From the NCBI GenBank assembly GCA_017795005.1, contig CP051242.1, positions 2,690,976 through 2,754,975 of the forward strand: a DNA stretch of 64,000 nucleotides. Direction: 5' to 3'. Below the pieces are notes generated by a model. It saw only the letters and a program-made list of their open reading frames with translations, searched no databases and had not been told where the DNA came from. Both the position numbers and the translations under genes were made by a program. The stretch is from Balneolaceae bacterium. Lineage in GTDB: Bacteria > Bacteroidota > Rhodothermia > Balneolales > Balneolaceae. This document shows, in pieces, positions 8,956-17,901 of the stretch (positions are counted from its first letter, which is position 1; every line of letters starts with the position of its first letter).

Positions 8956-9663
8956 GTGTCCAGCATACTTACTGTAAATAGTCTCTCCAGAGAATTTAAA
9001 AGCGGTTCAAAAACTTTAACCGTTGTAAATAACATTAATTTTGAAATAGAAGAAGGAACTTCCTGTGCAATTGTAGGCCCTTCCGGAAGTGGAAAAACAA
9101 CCTTACTAGGTCTTTGCGCAGGACTGGATCGTCCGACCTCGGGTGAAGTTATTCTTAAAGGGGTGAACTTGAACCCACTAAATGAAGATCAAAGAGCAAC
9201 CGTAAGAAATCAACATGTAGGTTTCGTCTTTCAAACGTTTCAGTTAGTTCCAACCCTTACCGCAATTGAAAATGTAATGGTACCACTTGAACTTCGTGGC
9301 GAAGCAACAAAAGCTGTTCGCGAGAGAGCTAAACAGTTATTAGAAGAAGTTGGGTTAGGAGACCGGACTCATCACTACCCTACTCAGCTATCCGGGGGAG
9401 AGCAGCAACGTGTAGCTATTGCAAGAGCCTTTATTAACGAACCTAAAATATTATTCGCAGACGAACCTACCGGAAACCTTGATACCGAAACCGGAGAGTA
9501 CATCGAAAAATTGATATTTGATTTAAATGAGAAACAGCAAACTACCTTAGTTCTTGTTACACATGACCTTGAGTTAGCAGATAAATGTGATCGTATTATC
9601 AAAATCAAGAATGGAAAAGTGGATGAAGACATATTCACTTCAAATAAAGAGGTAGTATCTTAA
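8956..9663 (+). CDS. ybbA: ABC transporter ATP-binding protein, YbbA/LolD type
   Basis: This 235-residue ATPase has Walker A GPSGSGKTT at 41-49, the Q-loop FVFQTFQLVP, the signature LSGGEQQR near 145-152 and Walker B ILFADEP at about 165-171. These match the MacB/LolD/YbbA group that powers FtsX-like permeases. The start is GTG at 8956; no ATG is available in frame nearby. The stop codon overlaps the ATG of the following permease (TAATG), indicating translational coupling. Together the pair probably extracts or moves lipids, lipoproteins or hydrophobic compounds across the cytoplasmic membrane. The exact cargo is not known for YbbAP systems. Confidence 0.93.
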   Translation: MSSILTVNSLSREFKSGSKTLTVVNNINFEIEEGTSCAIVGPSGSGKTTLLGLCAGLDRPTSGEVILKGVNLNPLNEDQRATVRNQHVGFVFQTFQLVPTLTAIENVMVPLELRGEATKAVRERAKQLLEEVGLGDRTHHYPTQLSGGEQQRVAIARAFINEPKILFADEPTGNLDTETGEYIEKLIFDLNEKQQTTLVLVTHDLELADKCDRIIKIKNGKVDEDIFTSNKEVVS

Positions 9664-12197
9664 TGGGTTGGTCGTGGGTTTTTAAAATGGCTTGGAGAGA
9701 TTCCCGCTCTAATCGCCGGAAATTATTTTTATATATGGCTGCTATTATCGTTGGAGTTGCAGCCCAGGTAGCAATTACTTCTTTCAGAGTAAATTTAAAT
9801 TCCAGTATTGATGAACAGGCAAAAGAACTTCTTGGAGCAGACTTAGAAGTTGAAAGAAATGCTGAGTTTCAGCCGGAACTACAGGCATATTTGGATTCAA
9901 TCAGTGAAGATCAATCCAGAATGCTTGCTTTTTCTTCCATGGCTTTATTTCCAAGAACAGGAGCAATGCGTCTTTCCCAGATTTCTGCAATGGAAGATGG
10001 TTTCCCATTTTATGGAGTCATAGAAACTAATCCACCTGATGCTGCATCCAGATATTTAGAAGAATACGGTGCGCTTGTCGACCAAACCATACTTACACAA
10101 TTTGAACTGAAGCCGGGCGATTCTGTTAAGGTAGGATTCCTCACATATGAAATTATTGGAGGAATCGTTGAAATTCCCGGTCAATCGATGGCTACAACCT
10201 TTTTAGGTCCAAGAGTGCTTATCCCATTAGAAGGGGTAGAAGATACCGGATTACTGGAACGGGGAAGTCGACTCGAATATAAAAACTATGTTAAGTACAA
10301 AGATTGGGTTGAACCTATTGTTGTTGATAACCAGCTGGACGCAATGAATGATACCCTCAACTTCCGGTATGATGATATTGCTGAACGTCAGGAAGAAGTT
10401 GGTGAGGCGATTTCAGCTCTTTCAAACTTCTTAAACATGATAGGTTTTATCGCTTTACTGCTTGGAGGAATTGGTATTGCAAGTTCCATATTTGTTTACA
10501 TCCGTCAGAAGATAAATACCGTTGCAGTATTACGTTGTGTTGGAGCTTCTTCAAACCAGACAATGGCTATTTATTTAATTCAAGCTACTGCTATGGGTTT
10601 CGTAGGAGCTGCAATTGGTGCTTTTCTTGGCACTATTGTTCAGCTATATCTTCCAGTACTTGTTGGCGATTTCATTCCTGTTGATATCGATTTATTCATT
10701 TCATGGGGTTCCATTTTAATTGGATTAGCTACTGGAGTAGCCATTTCTATTGTTTTTGCACTATTCCCACTTCTTGCTGTAAGAAAAATTTCTCCACTCT
10801 TTACACTTCGTTCGGCCGAAGTAAATCTTTCAAAGTTATTAGGAGTATTTACCAGAATTGGACTATTCATAGTAATTGGAGCAGCGATTACCGGATATGC
10901 GTGGCTTATGCTGGGCGAATTACCTGCTGCCATTTTCTTCACGCTGGGTTTTGCATTTTGTTTGCTTTTGCTAGCGGGATTTTCAGTGTTAGTAATGAAA
11001 GTTTCACGCAAATTTATGCCTTCTGGTTGGAGCTATGAATGGAGACAAGGATTATCCAATCTTTACCGACCGAATAATCAGACCAGTACCCTCCTTCTTA
11101 CTTTTGGTCTTGGGGTTACATTAATCAGCTCTTTGTATCTCACACAAGATATGCTTCTTGGAACAATCAATTTTGAAGGTGAGGATGAACTTCCTAATCT
11201 GGCTATGTTTGATATTCAATATGACCAGAATCCAGGAGTTAATCAGATTATTGAAGATAATGGACTGGAAATCATTCAAAACGTTCCAATTGTAACGATG
11301 AAATTACAATCTATTCGTGGACGTTCTGTAGATGAGATTCTTTCAGATACCAGTAGAAATGCTCGTAGATGGGCTCTTACCCGGGAATACCGGTCTACTT
11401 ACAGAGATTCGTTAGTATCCACTGAAAAGCTGGATTCAGGTAAATTTGTCGGTAACGTACCAGACCTTAGCAACCCCGTTCCAATTTCAGTAGAGCTTGG
11501 TTTGATGGATGATTTGAATGCTGAAATTGGTGACACCATAGTTTGGGATGTTCAAGGAATCCCTATTGAGAGTTATATTTCCAGCACCCGAAACGTGAAT
11601 TGGCAAACTCCTCAACCTAACTTTTTTGTCGTTTTCCCAACCGGAGTACTGGAACCGGCTCCTCAATTTTTCGCCACTACCGTTCGTACCCCAGATCGTG
11701 AGGCTTCGATAGCCTTACAGCAACAAATTGTTCAAACATATCCCAATGTTTCTGCTATTGATGTAGGGTTAATCATCAATACAATAAGGGAGTTTCTGGA
11801 CAGGGTCACATTTGTAATCCAGTTTATCGGTTTATTCAGCATCATAACAGGATTAATTGTACTTGCAGGTTCCGCTGCCACAAGTAGATTCCAACGAATT
11901 CGTGAGGCTGTTCTGTTAAGAACTTTGGGAGCCAAACAAAACCAGGTTGTTAAAATTCAGATTATTGAATACGCTATCCTGGGTGTTATGGCAGCTTTGA
12001 TTGGATTGATCTTATCTGTTGGAGCGAGCGCACTTCTGGGATACTTTTATTTCGATATCGAGTTTGTACCTAACTTTGTAATTCTTGGAGCAGAAGTCGT
12101 AATCCTTGTTATACTTGTTCTGGCAATTGGTTTAGTTAACACAAGAGGAATTCAGGAAAAATCCCCTTTAGAAGTTTTGAGGGCTGAAGGTGTTTGA
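9663..12197 (+). CDS. ybbP: ABC transporter permease of the FtsX/YbbP family
   Basis: This 844-residue inner-membrane permease has two FtsX domains, each made of a large extracytoplasmic region followed by transmembrane helices. An N-terminal helix at about 17-38 precedes a MacB-like periplasmic domain. Helices near 250-275, 300-330 and 345-375 form the first FtsX unit. Two helices at about 395-445 link to the second half. A second extracytoplasmic domain follows, and helices near 715-740, 765-795 and 805-830 end the protein. The tail SPLEVLRAEG is typical of FtsX/YbbP permeases. It is coupled by a 1-bp overlap to ybbA. The duplicated architecture is normal for YbbP and distinguishes it from single-unit LolC/E proteins. 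Confidence 0.92.
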   Translation: MGWSWVFKMAWRDSRSNRRKLFLYMAAIIVGVAAQVAITSFRVNLNSSIDEQAKELLGADLEVERNAEFQPELQAYLDSISEDQSRMLAFSSMALFPRTGAMRLSQISAMEDGFPFYGVIETNPPDAASRYLEEYGALVDQTILTQFELKPGDSVKVGFLTYEIIGGIVEIPGQSMATTFLGPRVLIPLEGVEDTGLLERGSRLEYKNYVKYKDWVEPIVVDNQLDAMNDTLNFRYDDIAERQEEVGEAISALSNFLNMIGFIALLLGGIGIASSIFVYIRQKINTVAVLRCVGASSNQTMAIYLIQATAMGFVGAAIGAFLGTIVQLYLPVLVGDFIPVDIDLFISWGSILIGLATGVAISIVFALFPLLAVRKISPLFTLRSAEVNLSKLLGVFTRIGLFIVIGAAITGYAWLMLGELPAAIFFTLGFAFCLLLLAGFSVLVMKVSRKFMPSGWSYEWRQGLSNLYRPNNQTSTLLLTFGLGVTLISSLYLTQDMLLGTINFEGEDELPNLAMFDIQYDQNPGVNQIIEDNGLEIIQNVPIVTMKLQSIRGRSVDEILSDTSRNARRWALTREYRSTYRDSLVSTEKLDSGKFVGNVPDLSNPVPISVELGLMDDLNAEIGDTIVWDVQGIPIESYISSTRNVNWQTPQPNFFVVFPTGVLEPAPQFFATTVRTPDREASIALQQQIVQTYPNVSAIDVGLIINTIREFLDRVTFVIQFIGLFSIITGLIVLAGSAATSRFQRIREAVLLRTLGAKQNQVVKIQIIEYAILGVMAALIGLILSVGASALLGYFYFDIEFVPNFVILGAEVVILVILVLAIGLVNTRGIQEKSPLEVLRAEGV

Positions 12198-12236
12198 AAC
12201 TTAATAAGAAGATCACCTTCCATTAATATCAGGAAC

Positions 12237-12282
12237 ATATGTTAGTGAGATTAATTCAACTAAGAAATCTAAACTAACATAT
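12237..12282. promoter_or_regulatory. Inverted repeat in the leader of the OmpA-like gene
   Basis: Arms ATATGTTAGT (12237-12246) and ACTAACATAT (12273-12282) are perfect 10-bp complements separated by 26 bp. The right arm ends four bases before the ATG. It could be an operator pair, or an mRNA hairpin that covers the ribosome entry site. Confidence 0.45.
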
Positions 12283-12286
12283 CGTT

Positions 12287-12961
12287 ATGAAATCTATTTC
12301 AATTAAATTATTCACATTAATTTTAGCTGCTGCGCTAACTGTATCCGCATGCGATTCTTTAAGTAAAACGGCGAAAGGTACCGCAATTGGTGCTACTGCC
12401 GGAGCACTTGCGGGTGCAATTATTGGTAAAGCTGCCGGAAACACGACTACGGGAGCAATTGCAGGAGCTGCAGTTGGTGGAGCAACTGGAGCAGCGATTG
12501 GTAATTACATGGACCGCCAATCAAGAGAAATGGAAGAAGATCTTGAAGGAGCAAAAGTTGAGCGTGTAGGTGAAGGAATTAAAGTTACTTTCGACTCAGG
12601 TATTTTATTTGAAGTGAATTCGTATCAATTAAGTGAACAATCGAAAGAAGAAATAGCCAAATTATCTGAAATTCTTCAAAAGTATGAAGATACCAACATC
12701 ATGTTTGCTGGTCATACCGATAACACCGGAACTGAAGAATATAATCTAGAGCTATCAGAAGAGCGTGCAAAAGCAGTTGCTGAATATGCAGCATTTACCG
12801 GAGTTGATGCAACCAGAATGACAATCACAGGGTACGGTGAGTCTGATCCTATAGCTGATAATTCTACAATTGATGGTCGTGCTGAAAATCGCCGTGTTGA
12901 AGTTGCTATCTGGGCTAATGACAAACTGAAAGAGGCAGCAAAGAAAGGCGAAATCGAATAA
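12287..12961 (+). CDS. OmpA-family lipoprotein with glycine-zipper domain
   Basis: This 224-residue peptidoglycan-binding envelope protein has a signal peptide with a lipobox ending ALTVSAC (Cys22). A glycine-zipper segment (Gly/Ala-rich, about 33-72) is of the type that inserts in or spans membranes. Residues from about 95 to 212 form the OmpA C-terminal domain with GHTDNTGTEEYN, LSEERAKAVAEY and GYGESDPIADNSTIDGRAENRRVEV. These include the Asp and Arg residues that bind diaminopimelate. The arrangement is like YiaD/PlpD-type lipoproteins. A perfect inverted repeat lies in the leader and a strong terminator follows, so the gene is probably transcribed alone. Confidence 0.92.
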   Translation: MKSISIKLFTLILAAALTVSACDSLSKTAKGTAIGATAGALAGAIIGKAAGNTTTGAIAGAAVGGATGAAIGNYMDRQSREMEEDLEGAKVERVGEGIKVTFDSGILFEVNSYQLSEQSKEEIAKLSEILQKYEDTNIMFAGHTDNTGTEEYNLELSEERAKAVAEYAAFTGVDATRMTITGYGESDPIADNSTIDGRAENRRVEVAIWANDKLKEAAKKGEIE

Positions 12962-12978
12962 ATTTATTGCTCTTCTTA

Positions 12979-13014
12979 AATCCCTGCGCATTGTTATGTG
13001 CAGGGATTTTTTTT
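12979..13014 (+). terminator. Rho-independent terminator after the OmpA lipoprotein gene
   Basis: ATCCCTGCGCA and TGCAGGGAT form the stem around a TTGTTATG loop, followed by eight T on the plus strand. Confidence 0.88.
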
Positions 13015-13043
13015 ATCTACCTACTCAATCTAATTAATAGAGT

Positions 13044-14129
13044 ATGAGTCTTAGAAAGAAAATCATCCCAAAAAAAATCCAATCAGTAATTTTCAATAAA
13101 AAAGTTGGTAGTGCGCCGGGTACTCTTACTCATATTGGAGCTAAGAAAACTGAGAAAGTAACTATTGAGATCCATGATTATGGAACTGATCACCTGGAAG
13201 AAAAACTTATTGATTCGGTAGAAGAATGTCGCCCGTATGTTGATACATCTAACCCTACCTGGGTTCAGGTTAAAGGGCTTCATGATATTGAGAAATTAAA
13301 AGATCTCTGGGATGAATTTAACTTCCACCCTCTTATTCAGGAGGATATTCTTAATACAAATCAGCGCCCTAAAATCGAGGACTATCAGGAACAGATCTTT
13401 GTCGTTCTAAAGATGATATATATCGAAGATGATCAGCTTTTTCAGGAACAGGTAAGTTTGGTTTTTTCGGATAAATTCATCTTTTCATTTCAGGAGTCAG
13501 AGCGCAAACTTTTTATTCCGGTCAGAGAACGTTTGAAAGTTGAGAATACACGCATGAGAAAAGGTGGGCCAGATTACATGGCCTATGCCTTAATGGACGT
13601 TATTATTGATTATTACTTCAACGCCCTCGATGAGATAAATTCAAAAATTGAAGGTATTGAAGAAATCTTATGGTCAAACTCTGATACTGATACTCTTGCA
13701 GATATCCATCAATCAAGGAGGATGTTAATTCAGTTTAGAAAAAGTGTATGGCCAATCAGAGATAGTATTAATTCGTTATTGAGAGATCAATCACCCTTAG
13801 TTGCTGAAGAAACAAAGCTTTTTATCAGGGATGTGTATGATCATGTAACTCAGATTATTGACAACCTGGATAATAACAGGGAAATAGTTTCTGGTTTACA
13901 TGATATGTATATGACTAATATCAGTAATAAAATGAATGAGGTAATGAAGGTACTTACCATTATTGCCACCATTTTTATTCCCCTCACTTTTATAGCTGGT
14001 ATTTATGGTATGAATTTCAGTTATATGCCCGAATTAAGCTGGAAATGGAGTTATCCCATAGTTTGGGGACTTATGATCATTGTCACAATCGGAATGATTT
14101 TTTACTTCCGAAAGAAAAAGTGGCTATAA
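13044..14129 (+). CDS. corA: Magnesium/cobalt transport protein CorA
   Basis: This 361-residue divalent cation channel has a large cytoplasmic N-terminal funnel domain and a long stalk helix. Two C-terminal transmembrane segments follow, with the signature GMN at 322-324 in IYGMNFSYMPE. The loop after GMN holds MPE, as is usual. The final residues are basic (FRKKKW), matching the positive ring at the membrane edge. Length and layout are standard. It lies alone between two terminators, the upstream one belonging to the OmpA gene. No magnesium riboswitch was recognised in the short 80-bp leader. Confidence 0.95.
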   Translation: MSLRKKIIPKKIQSVIFNKKVGSAPGTLTHIGAKKTEKVTIEIHDYGTDHLEEKLIDSVEECRPYVDTSNPTWVQVKGLHDIEKLKDLWDEFNFHPLIQEDILNTNQRPKIEDYQEQIFVVLKMIYIEDDQLFQEQVSLVFSDKFIFSFQESERKLFIPVRERLKVENTRMRKGGPDYMAYALMDVIIDYYFNALDEINSKIEGIEEILWSNSDTDTLADIHQSRRMLIQFRKSVWPIRDSINSLLRDQSPLVAEETKLFIRDVYDHVTQIIDNLDNNREIVSGLHDMYMTNISNKMNEVMKVLTIIATIFIPLTFIAGIYGMNFSYMPELSWKWSYPIVWGLMIIVTIGMIFYFRKKKWL

Positions 14130-14165
14130 AAAAAGAGAAGACCTCGATCAAAAGGCCTTCTCTTA
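14127..14165 (-). terminator. Terminator shared by corA and the FadL-like gene
   Basis: Stem AGAGAAGACC/GGCCTTCTCT (one mismatch) with a short loop is flanked by a seven-base T-run on the minus strand. It best serves the leftward FadL-like gene and may also stop corA. Confidence 0.75.
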
Positions 14166-14208
14166 AAACTAACTACGGAGGTTTTGGGGATTATCAATCG
14201 TAATCATT

Positions 14209-15747
14209 CTAAAACCTATATTTGAATCCAACCATGAAGTTTAATCGACTTATGGTTTCATCGATACTCTCAAATCTCTCTTGACCAGATTGAGAGTCGA
14301 AGTATTCATATAGTACAGAACGATCGTTCCATCTGGTATATTGCGAAGTAATATCCAGATAGAGTTCTCTTGATAAAGGAATCCCCAAACCTCCTGATAA
14401 AATATATTTATCCGCTGTATAACTTGAGCTTTTTCCTGGTAGAAATCCGAATCCTCCTCTGAGCTCAAACCCTGTTTTAGATTGATATTTAAAACCAGCT
14501 TTTAGGTTGGTGACCAAATTGTAATCTGCATTTACAACACTATCAAAAACAGCCTCTTGTTCCCTTAAATTTGCAACTGCTCTGAATTCAAGATTATTAT
14601 CTCTTGTTAGGTTAATACTGGTACTTCTATAATCTATTAATTCAATCGAAGAGGAAAGTGTGAATCCATTTAAATCCTCCAAAGCTAAACCCAGACTTAG
14701 CTGTCCGGGTTGACGGATTGAATAACTAAACTCACCGGAATAGCTATCCCCAAAAGGAGTTCTACCATCATCCAAATTTGTAATTATTTCCGAATAATAA
14801 TCTTCTGTAATAACAAATTTGGTGGGAAGCAGAACACTGGCACCAATATTTACATTAGGAAATAGCTTATAAAGTAAACCGGCTCTTACATTTGTTCCTA
14901 CAATCTCAGAATTGAATTCATCTTCCAAAGAAATATCAGCGATATCGGTCCCCCCGTTTCCTTCACTATCGGTATCAATGAAATCTCCATCGTATGCATC
15001 TCGGGTATCTCTTTCCAAAAAAAATCGATTATAAGAAAAATTACCATAGGTAACCCCTAGTGAAGCTCCCAAGAATAAATTCTTCTGAAGCTCAGTAGCC
15101 ATAAAAATAGAGTATTCTCCAACGGAGCCCCTTTGTTTTATTTCTGCTTGTTGCTGAATTCCCGGAAAAGTAGCGGGGGTAAATCCTATCCTGAAAATTG
15201 ATTCAAGTGTGGTTTGTTCATCATTGGCATAATCAATTGCATAGGCTTCAAAAGCTATATTATTGTAGTCACTGCTTTCATTTTTAAAAACATCAGTAAT
15301 CGTACTGGTTTCATTATAGCCACTTAGAACATTCGTTCTGTTAATCTGGGTATTTAATGTATACCCGCCCCCTACTACTAAACTCCCCTGGTTGGTTGGT
15401 ACTGAATAAATCAACCCAATATTTCCAAATTGTGACCTATTATTATCAAAAGAAGAGCTATTCCCTAAATACGAACTGCTTTGTTCGTCATAGTTTGAAA
15501 TAAAACTTGTATTGAAATAGCTTTTATTGATTAGCGCCATACTTGCAGGGTTATCCAAAAAGCTTCCAAAACCATTCTGTACTGCTACAGATGGTAGTAC
15601 ACCTGCATTCGCATCACCATTTACATTTACAGTTGAAAGCTGTTGTGCAATACTTGAATATCTAACGGGATTCTGTCCGTCCTGCCCCATTATAGTGGCA
15701 GGAGTAAAAACCCCTGCCATTAAGAGCATCATAATCAGTCTCTTCAT
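14209..15747 (-). CDS. Outer-membrane beta-barrel protein, FadL/OMPP1-like
   Basis: This 512-residue protein begins with a signal peptide (ending TIMGQ). The mature N-terminus includes GSFLDNPASMALI, which resembles the NPA motif of the FadL/OMPP1 hydrophobic-compound transporters. The remainder has alternating beta-strand patterns with turns rich in Asp, Asn and Gly. It ends in a C-terminal strand LNFMVGFKYRF whose terminal Phe is a barrel-assembly signal. The likely role is passage of hydrophobic molecules through the outer membrane, but the substrate is unknown and the family call is moderate. It lies 29 bp after the Ser/Arg-rich lipoprotein gene on the same strand, so the two are probably one operon. 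Confidence 0.7.
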   Translation of the reverse strand: MKRLIMMLLMAGVFTPATIMGQDGQNPVRYSSIAQQLSTVNVNGDANAGVLPSVAVQNGFGSFLDNPASMALINKSYFNTSFISNYDEQSSSYLGNSSSFDNNRSQFGNIGLIYSVPTNQGSLVVGGGYTLNTQINRTNVLSGYNETSTITDVFKNESSDYNNIAFEAYAIDYANDEQTTLESIFRIGFTPATFPGIQQQAEIKQRGSVGEYSIFMATELQKNLFLGASLGVTYGNFSYNRFFLERDTRDAYDGDFIDTDSEGNGGTDIADISLEDEFNSEIVGTNVRAGLLYKLFPNVNIGASVLLPTKFVITEDYYSEIITNLDDGRTPFGDSYSGEFSYSIRQPGQLSLGLALEDLNGFTLSSSIELIDYRSTSINLTRDNNLEFRAVANLREQEAVFDSVVNADYNLVTNLKAGFKYQSKTGFELRGGFGFLPGKSSSYTADKYILSGGLGIPLSRELYLDITSQYTRWNDRSVLYEYFDSQSGQERFESIDETISRLNFMVGFKYRF

Positions 15748-15776
15748 TATTTTAAAAAATAAGCTGTGGATGATGA

Positions 15777-17165
15777 TTAGTTATTCTTTCCTCTTTTTGA
15801 TCGGCTTGAAGAACCAGAGGATCTGGTTCCGGAAGAAGACCTTGAAGACGAACTGCTTCTTTTAACATTAGAGGATGAAGACCTTGAAGATGTACTACTT
15901 CTTTTAACCGTGGTACTTCTTGAATTTGAATTAGAAGATCTTGATCTAACATTTGAATTAGTTCCTCTTGAAGAACTATTAGTTCGAACTCTTGTTCCGT
16001 TTGTTCTAACTGAACTTCTACCTGAATTATTAGTTCTTACAGAAGATCTGCCATTAGAAACAGAAGAGCTGTTACTCCGGCTTCTGGTAGTTCTAACACT
16101 TCCTGAAGATCCGTTAGAATTTGATCGCCCAGTACTTCTTACTACACCAGAACCCCTGTTTGATGATCTGGAACGATTCACTGATGAACTATTACCAGAT
16201 GATCTTCCTGTTCTTCGGACAGTAGATGAACCATTATTAGACCCGCTTCGTGTTCGACTAACAGTGCTTCCTGTTGACCGACCAGTACTATTGCCACTCG
16301 TTCTGCCTGTATATCTTGATCCTCTGGTAGTATTTGTATTAGTTCGCTTAGTAAGAGCGGAACCACTATTCCTTCCTGTTCTGGAAATAGAAGTATTACC
16401 GGAATTACTACTACCTGAACGAGTTCTTGTTCCAGAGGTAATTGCATTGTTACCATTTCCTTTACTGTAAAGTCCGGTACTTCTTGGTCTGGAGGATCTG
16501 GTAGTCGTTCTGGCATAATTATTATAAACAACTACGGTAGGATGATAATATCCCCATCCTCCCCAGCCGTAATAACCATAGTCGTAGTAATCCCAATAAT
16601 GAGGATATCTGTACCAATGGTATCTGCTACTGGCATACCAATAATCATTCCAGCCATATCCAAAATGAAAACTTACCCAAGGTCTGAAGTGCGTGCGGAA
16701 ATGAATGGATGATCTACCGTAATATCCTCTGTAATAGCTATAGTCTGACCAGCTATATGAATCATATCTTCCGTCCCAATAACCTTCATCATACCCATCA
16801 TCGTATCCTTCCCAATACATACGGTCGGCATAATTATCTTTATACCATTGCTCAGTTTCATAATCTTTGTAGTAAAAATCTGAATATTCTTCATCCTCAG
16901 AGTAAACTGGATTTTCCTCGTAATACTCTTCATCATAAACAGGATCAGAAGCAGCTGTATATGCTTTTGCTGTTTGTTCTTCATCACTCCAGTTATATCC
17001 TGCCTGTGCATTTTCATCATCATCTCCCCATGAATAGTATGTGTCTGAAACCGGGGCGTTCGTTCTGGAAAATCCGTCAGTTGCCTGAAGTTGAGTGTAG
17101 CACCCAGTTAGAAAAAGAGAAAGGGATGCGATGGTTAGGTTGAGAATGTTTTTAAAAGCTTTCAT
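15777..17165 (-). CDS. Charge-segregated Tyr/Asp-rich and Ser/Arg-rich lipoprotein
   Basis: This 462-residue envelope protein has no recognised catalytic domain. The signal peptide ends SLFLTGC, a lipobox. Residues from about 25 to 125 are acidic and Tyr-rich, with many Asp/Glu. A Tyr/Trp/Gly/His-rich central part (about 130-210) contains HFRPWVSFHFGYGW. The last 240 or so residues are almost only Ser, Arg, Gly, Asn and Thr, giving a strongly basic disordered tail. Such tails bind polyanions, cell walls or surfaces, but that is inference. The start at 17165 was chosen because AGGA lies about eight bases upstream; an earlier ATG at 17183 lacks this. It sits between the NarL regulator and the FadL-like gene, all on the same strand. 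Confidence 0.8.
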   Translation of the reverse strand: MKAFKNILNLTIASLSLFLTGCYTQLQATDGFSRTNAPVSDTYYSWGDDDENAQAGYNWSDEEQTAKAYTAASDPVYDEEYYEENPVYSEDEEYSDFYYKDYETEQWYKDNYADRMYWEGYDDGYDEGYWDGRYDSYSWSDYSYYRGYYGRSSIHFRTHFRPWVSFHFGYGWNDYWYASSRYHWYRYPHYWDYYDYGYYGWGGWGYYHPTVVVYNNYARTTTRSSRPRSTGLYSKGNGNNAITSGTRTRSGSSNSGNTSISRTGRNSGSALTKRTNTNTTRGSRYTGRTSGNSTGRSTGSTVSRTRSGSNNGSSTVRRTGRSSGNSSSVNRSRSSNRGSGVVRSTGRSNSNGSSGSVRTTRSRSNSSSVSNGRSSVRTNNSGRSSVRTNGTRVRTNSSSRGTNSNVRSRSSNSNSRSTTVKRSSTSSRSSSSNVKRSSSSSRSSSGTRSSGSSSRSKRGKNN

Positions 17166-17254
17166 AACTGATCCTGAGAACATTATTTAAAGTTACTTCT
17201 TAAACATCAATTAATTCCAAAACATTAAATATAACATGATAATGTTAGGATGAA

Positions 17255-17887
17255 TTAAATCTCTCCTCTTAACGATTTTGCAATAACCTCGGCCTTAGAA
17301 TTAACGTGCAGTTTCTTGTAGATATTACGAATATGAGCCCTAACGGTATCTATTGAAATATCAAAACGATCGGCAATCATTTTATAGCTTAAACCGTCAA
17401 CCAATCCATTCACAATATCCTGCTCTCTGGAAGTAAGCATGCTATCTTCGTTTTTCTTAGGTGCCTGATCATTAAAATGAGTAATCACTTTTCTGGCAAT
17501 TTGGGGAGACATTGGTGCTCCACCTTTAAGAAGCGTTTCAATTGATTCTTTTATCTCAGGAAGTGAAGTATGCTTTAGTAAATAACCGGAAGCACCTGCT
17601 TTCAAGGAATCAAAAATTTTATGTGAATCATGATAAACAGTAAGCATAATTATATCTATGTCTGGGTATTTAGATTTAATGATTTCCATCCCTTTAATAC
17701 CAGACATTCCTGGAAGTTGAATATCCATCAGAAGTACATCCGGGTTTTGATGATCTTCTAAAAACTCCAGCATTTCTTCTACGGTGTCGGTTGCTACCGG
17801 GCAATCCATTCCTTCCTGCATATCCAGGTAACGCTGAATAAGGTCTCTGATTTTTTTGTTGTCTTCTACAATCCCAATTACTGCCAT
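17255..17887 (-). CDS. NarL/LuxR-type two-component response regulator
   Basis: This 210-residue transcription factor has a receiver domain at about 1-122, with acidic residues E8/D9, phospho-acceptor D55 (MDIQLPGMSG), T83 and K105. A LuxR-type helix-turn-helix spans about 150-205, with LTSREQDIVNGLVDGLSYKMIA and SIDTVRAHIRNIYKKL. It lies 14 bp downstream of the sensor kinase gene on the same strand, so the two form a cognate pair. The nearest downstream genes are the Ser/Arg-rich lipoprotein, starting 90 bp after its stop, and the FadL-like barrel. These are the natural first candidates for its regulon. Confidence 0.93.
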   Translation of the reverse strand: MAVIGIVEDNKKIRDLIQRYLDMQEGMDCPVATDTVEEMLEFLEDHQNPDVLLMDIQLPGMSGIKGMEIIKSKYPDIDIIMLTVYHDSHKIFDSLKAGASGYLLKHTSLPEIKESIETLLKGGAPMSPQIARKVITHFNDQAPKKNEDSMLTSREQDIVNGLVDGLSYKMIADRFDISIDTVRAHIRNIYKKLHVNSKAEVIAKSLRGEI

Positions 17888-17901
17888 GATAATCTCCGCT
17901 A

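Noticed and set aside
15910-16470. 186-residue Leu/Glu/Val-rich frame on the plus strand
   Set aside because: It is the antisense shadow of the Ser/Arg-rich tail of the lipoprotein gene. Its composition follows from the complementary codons.
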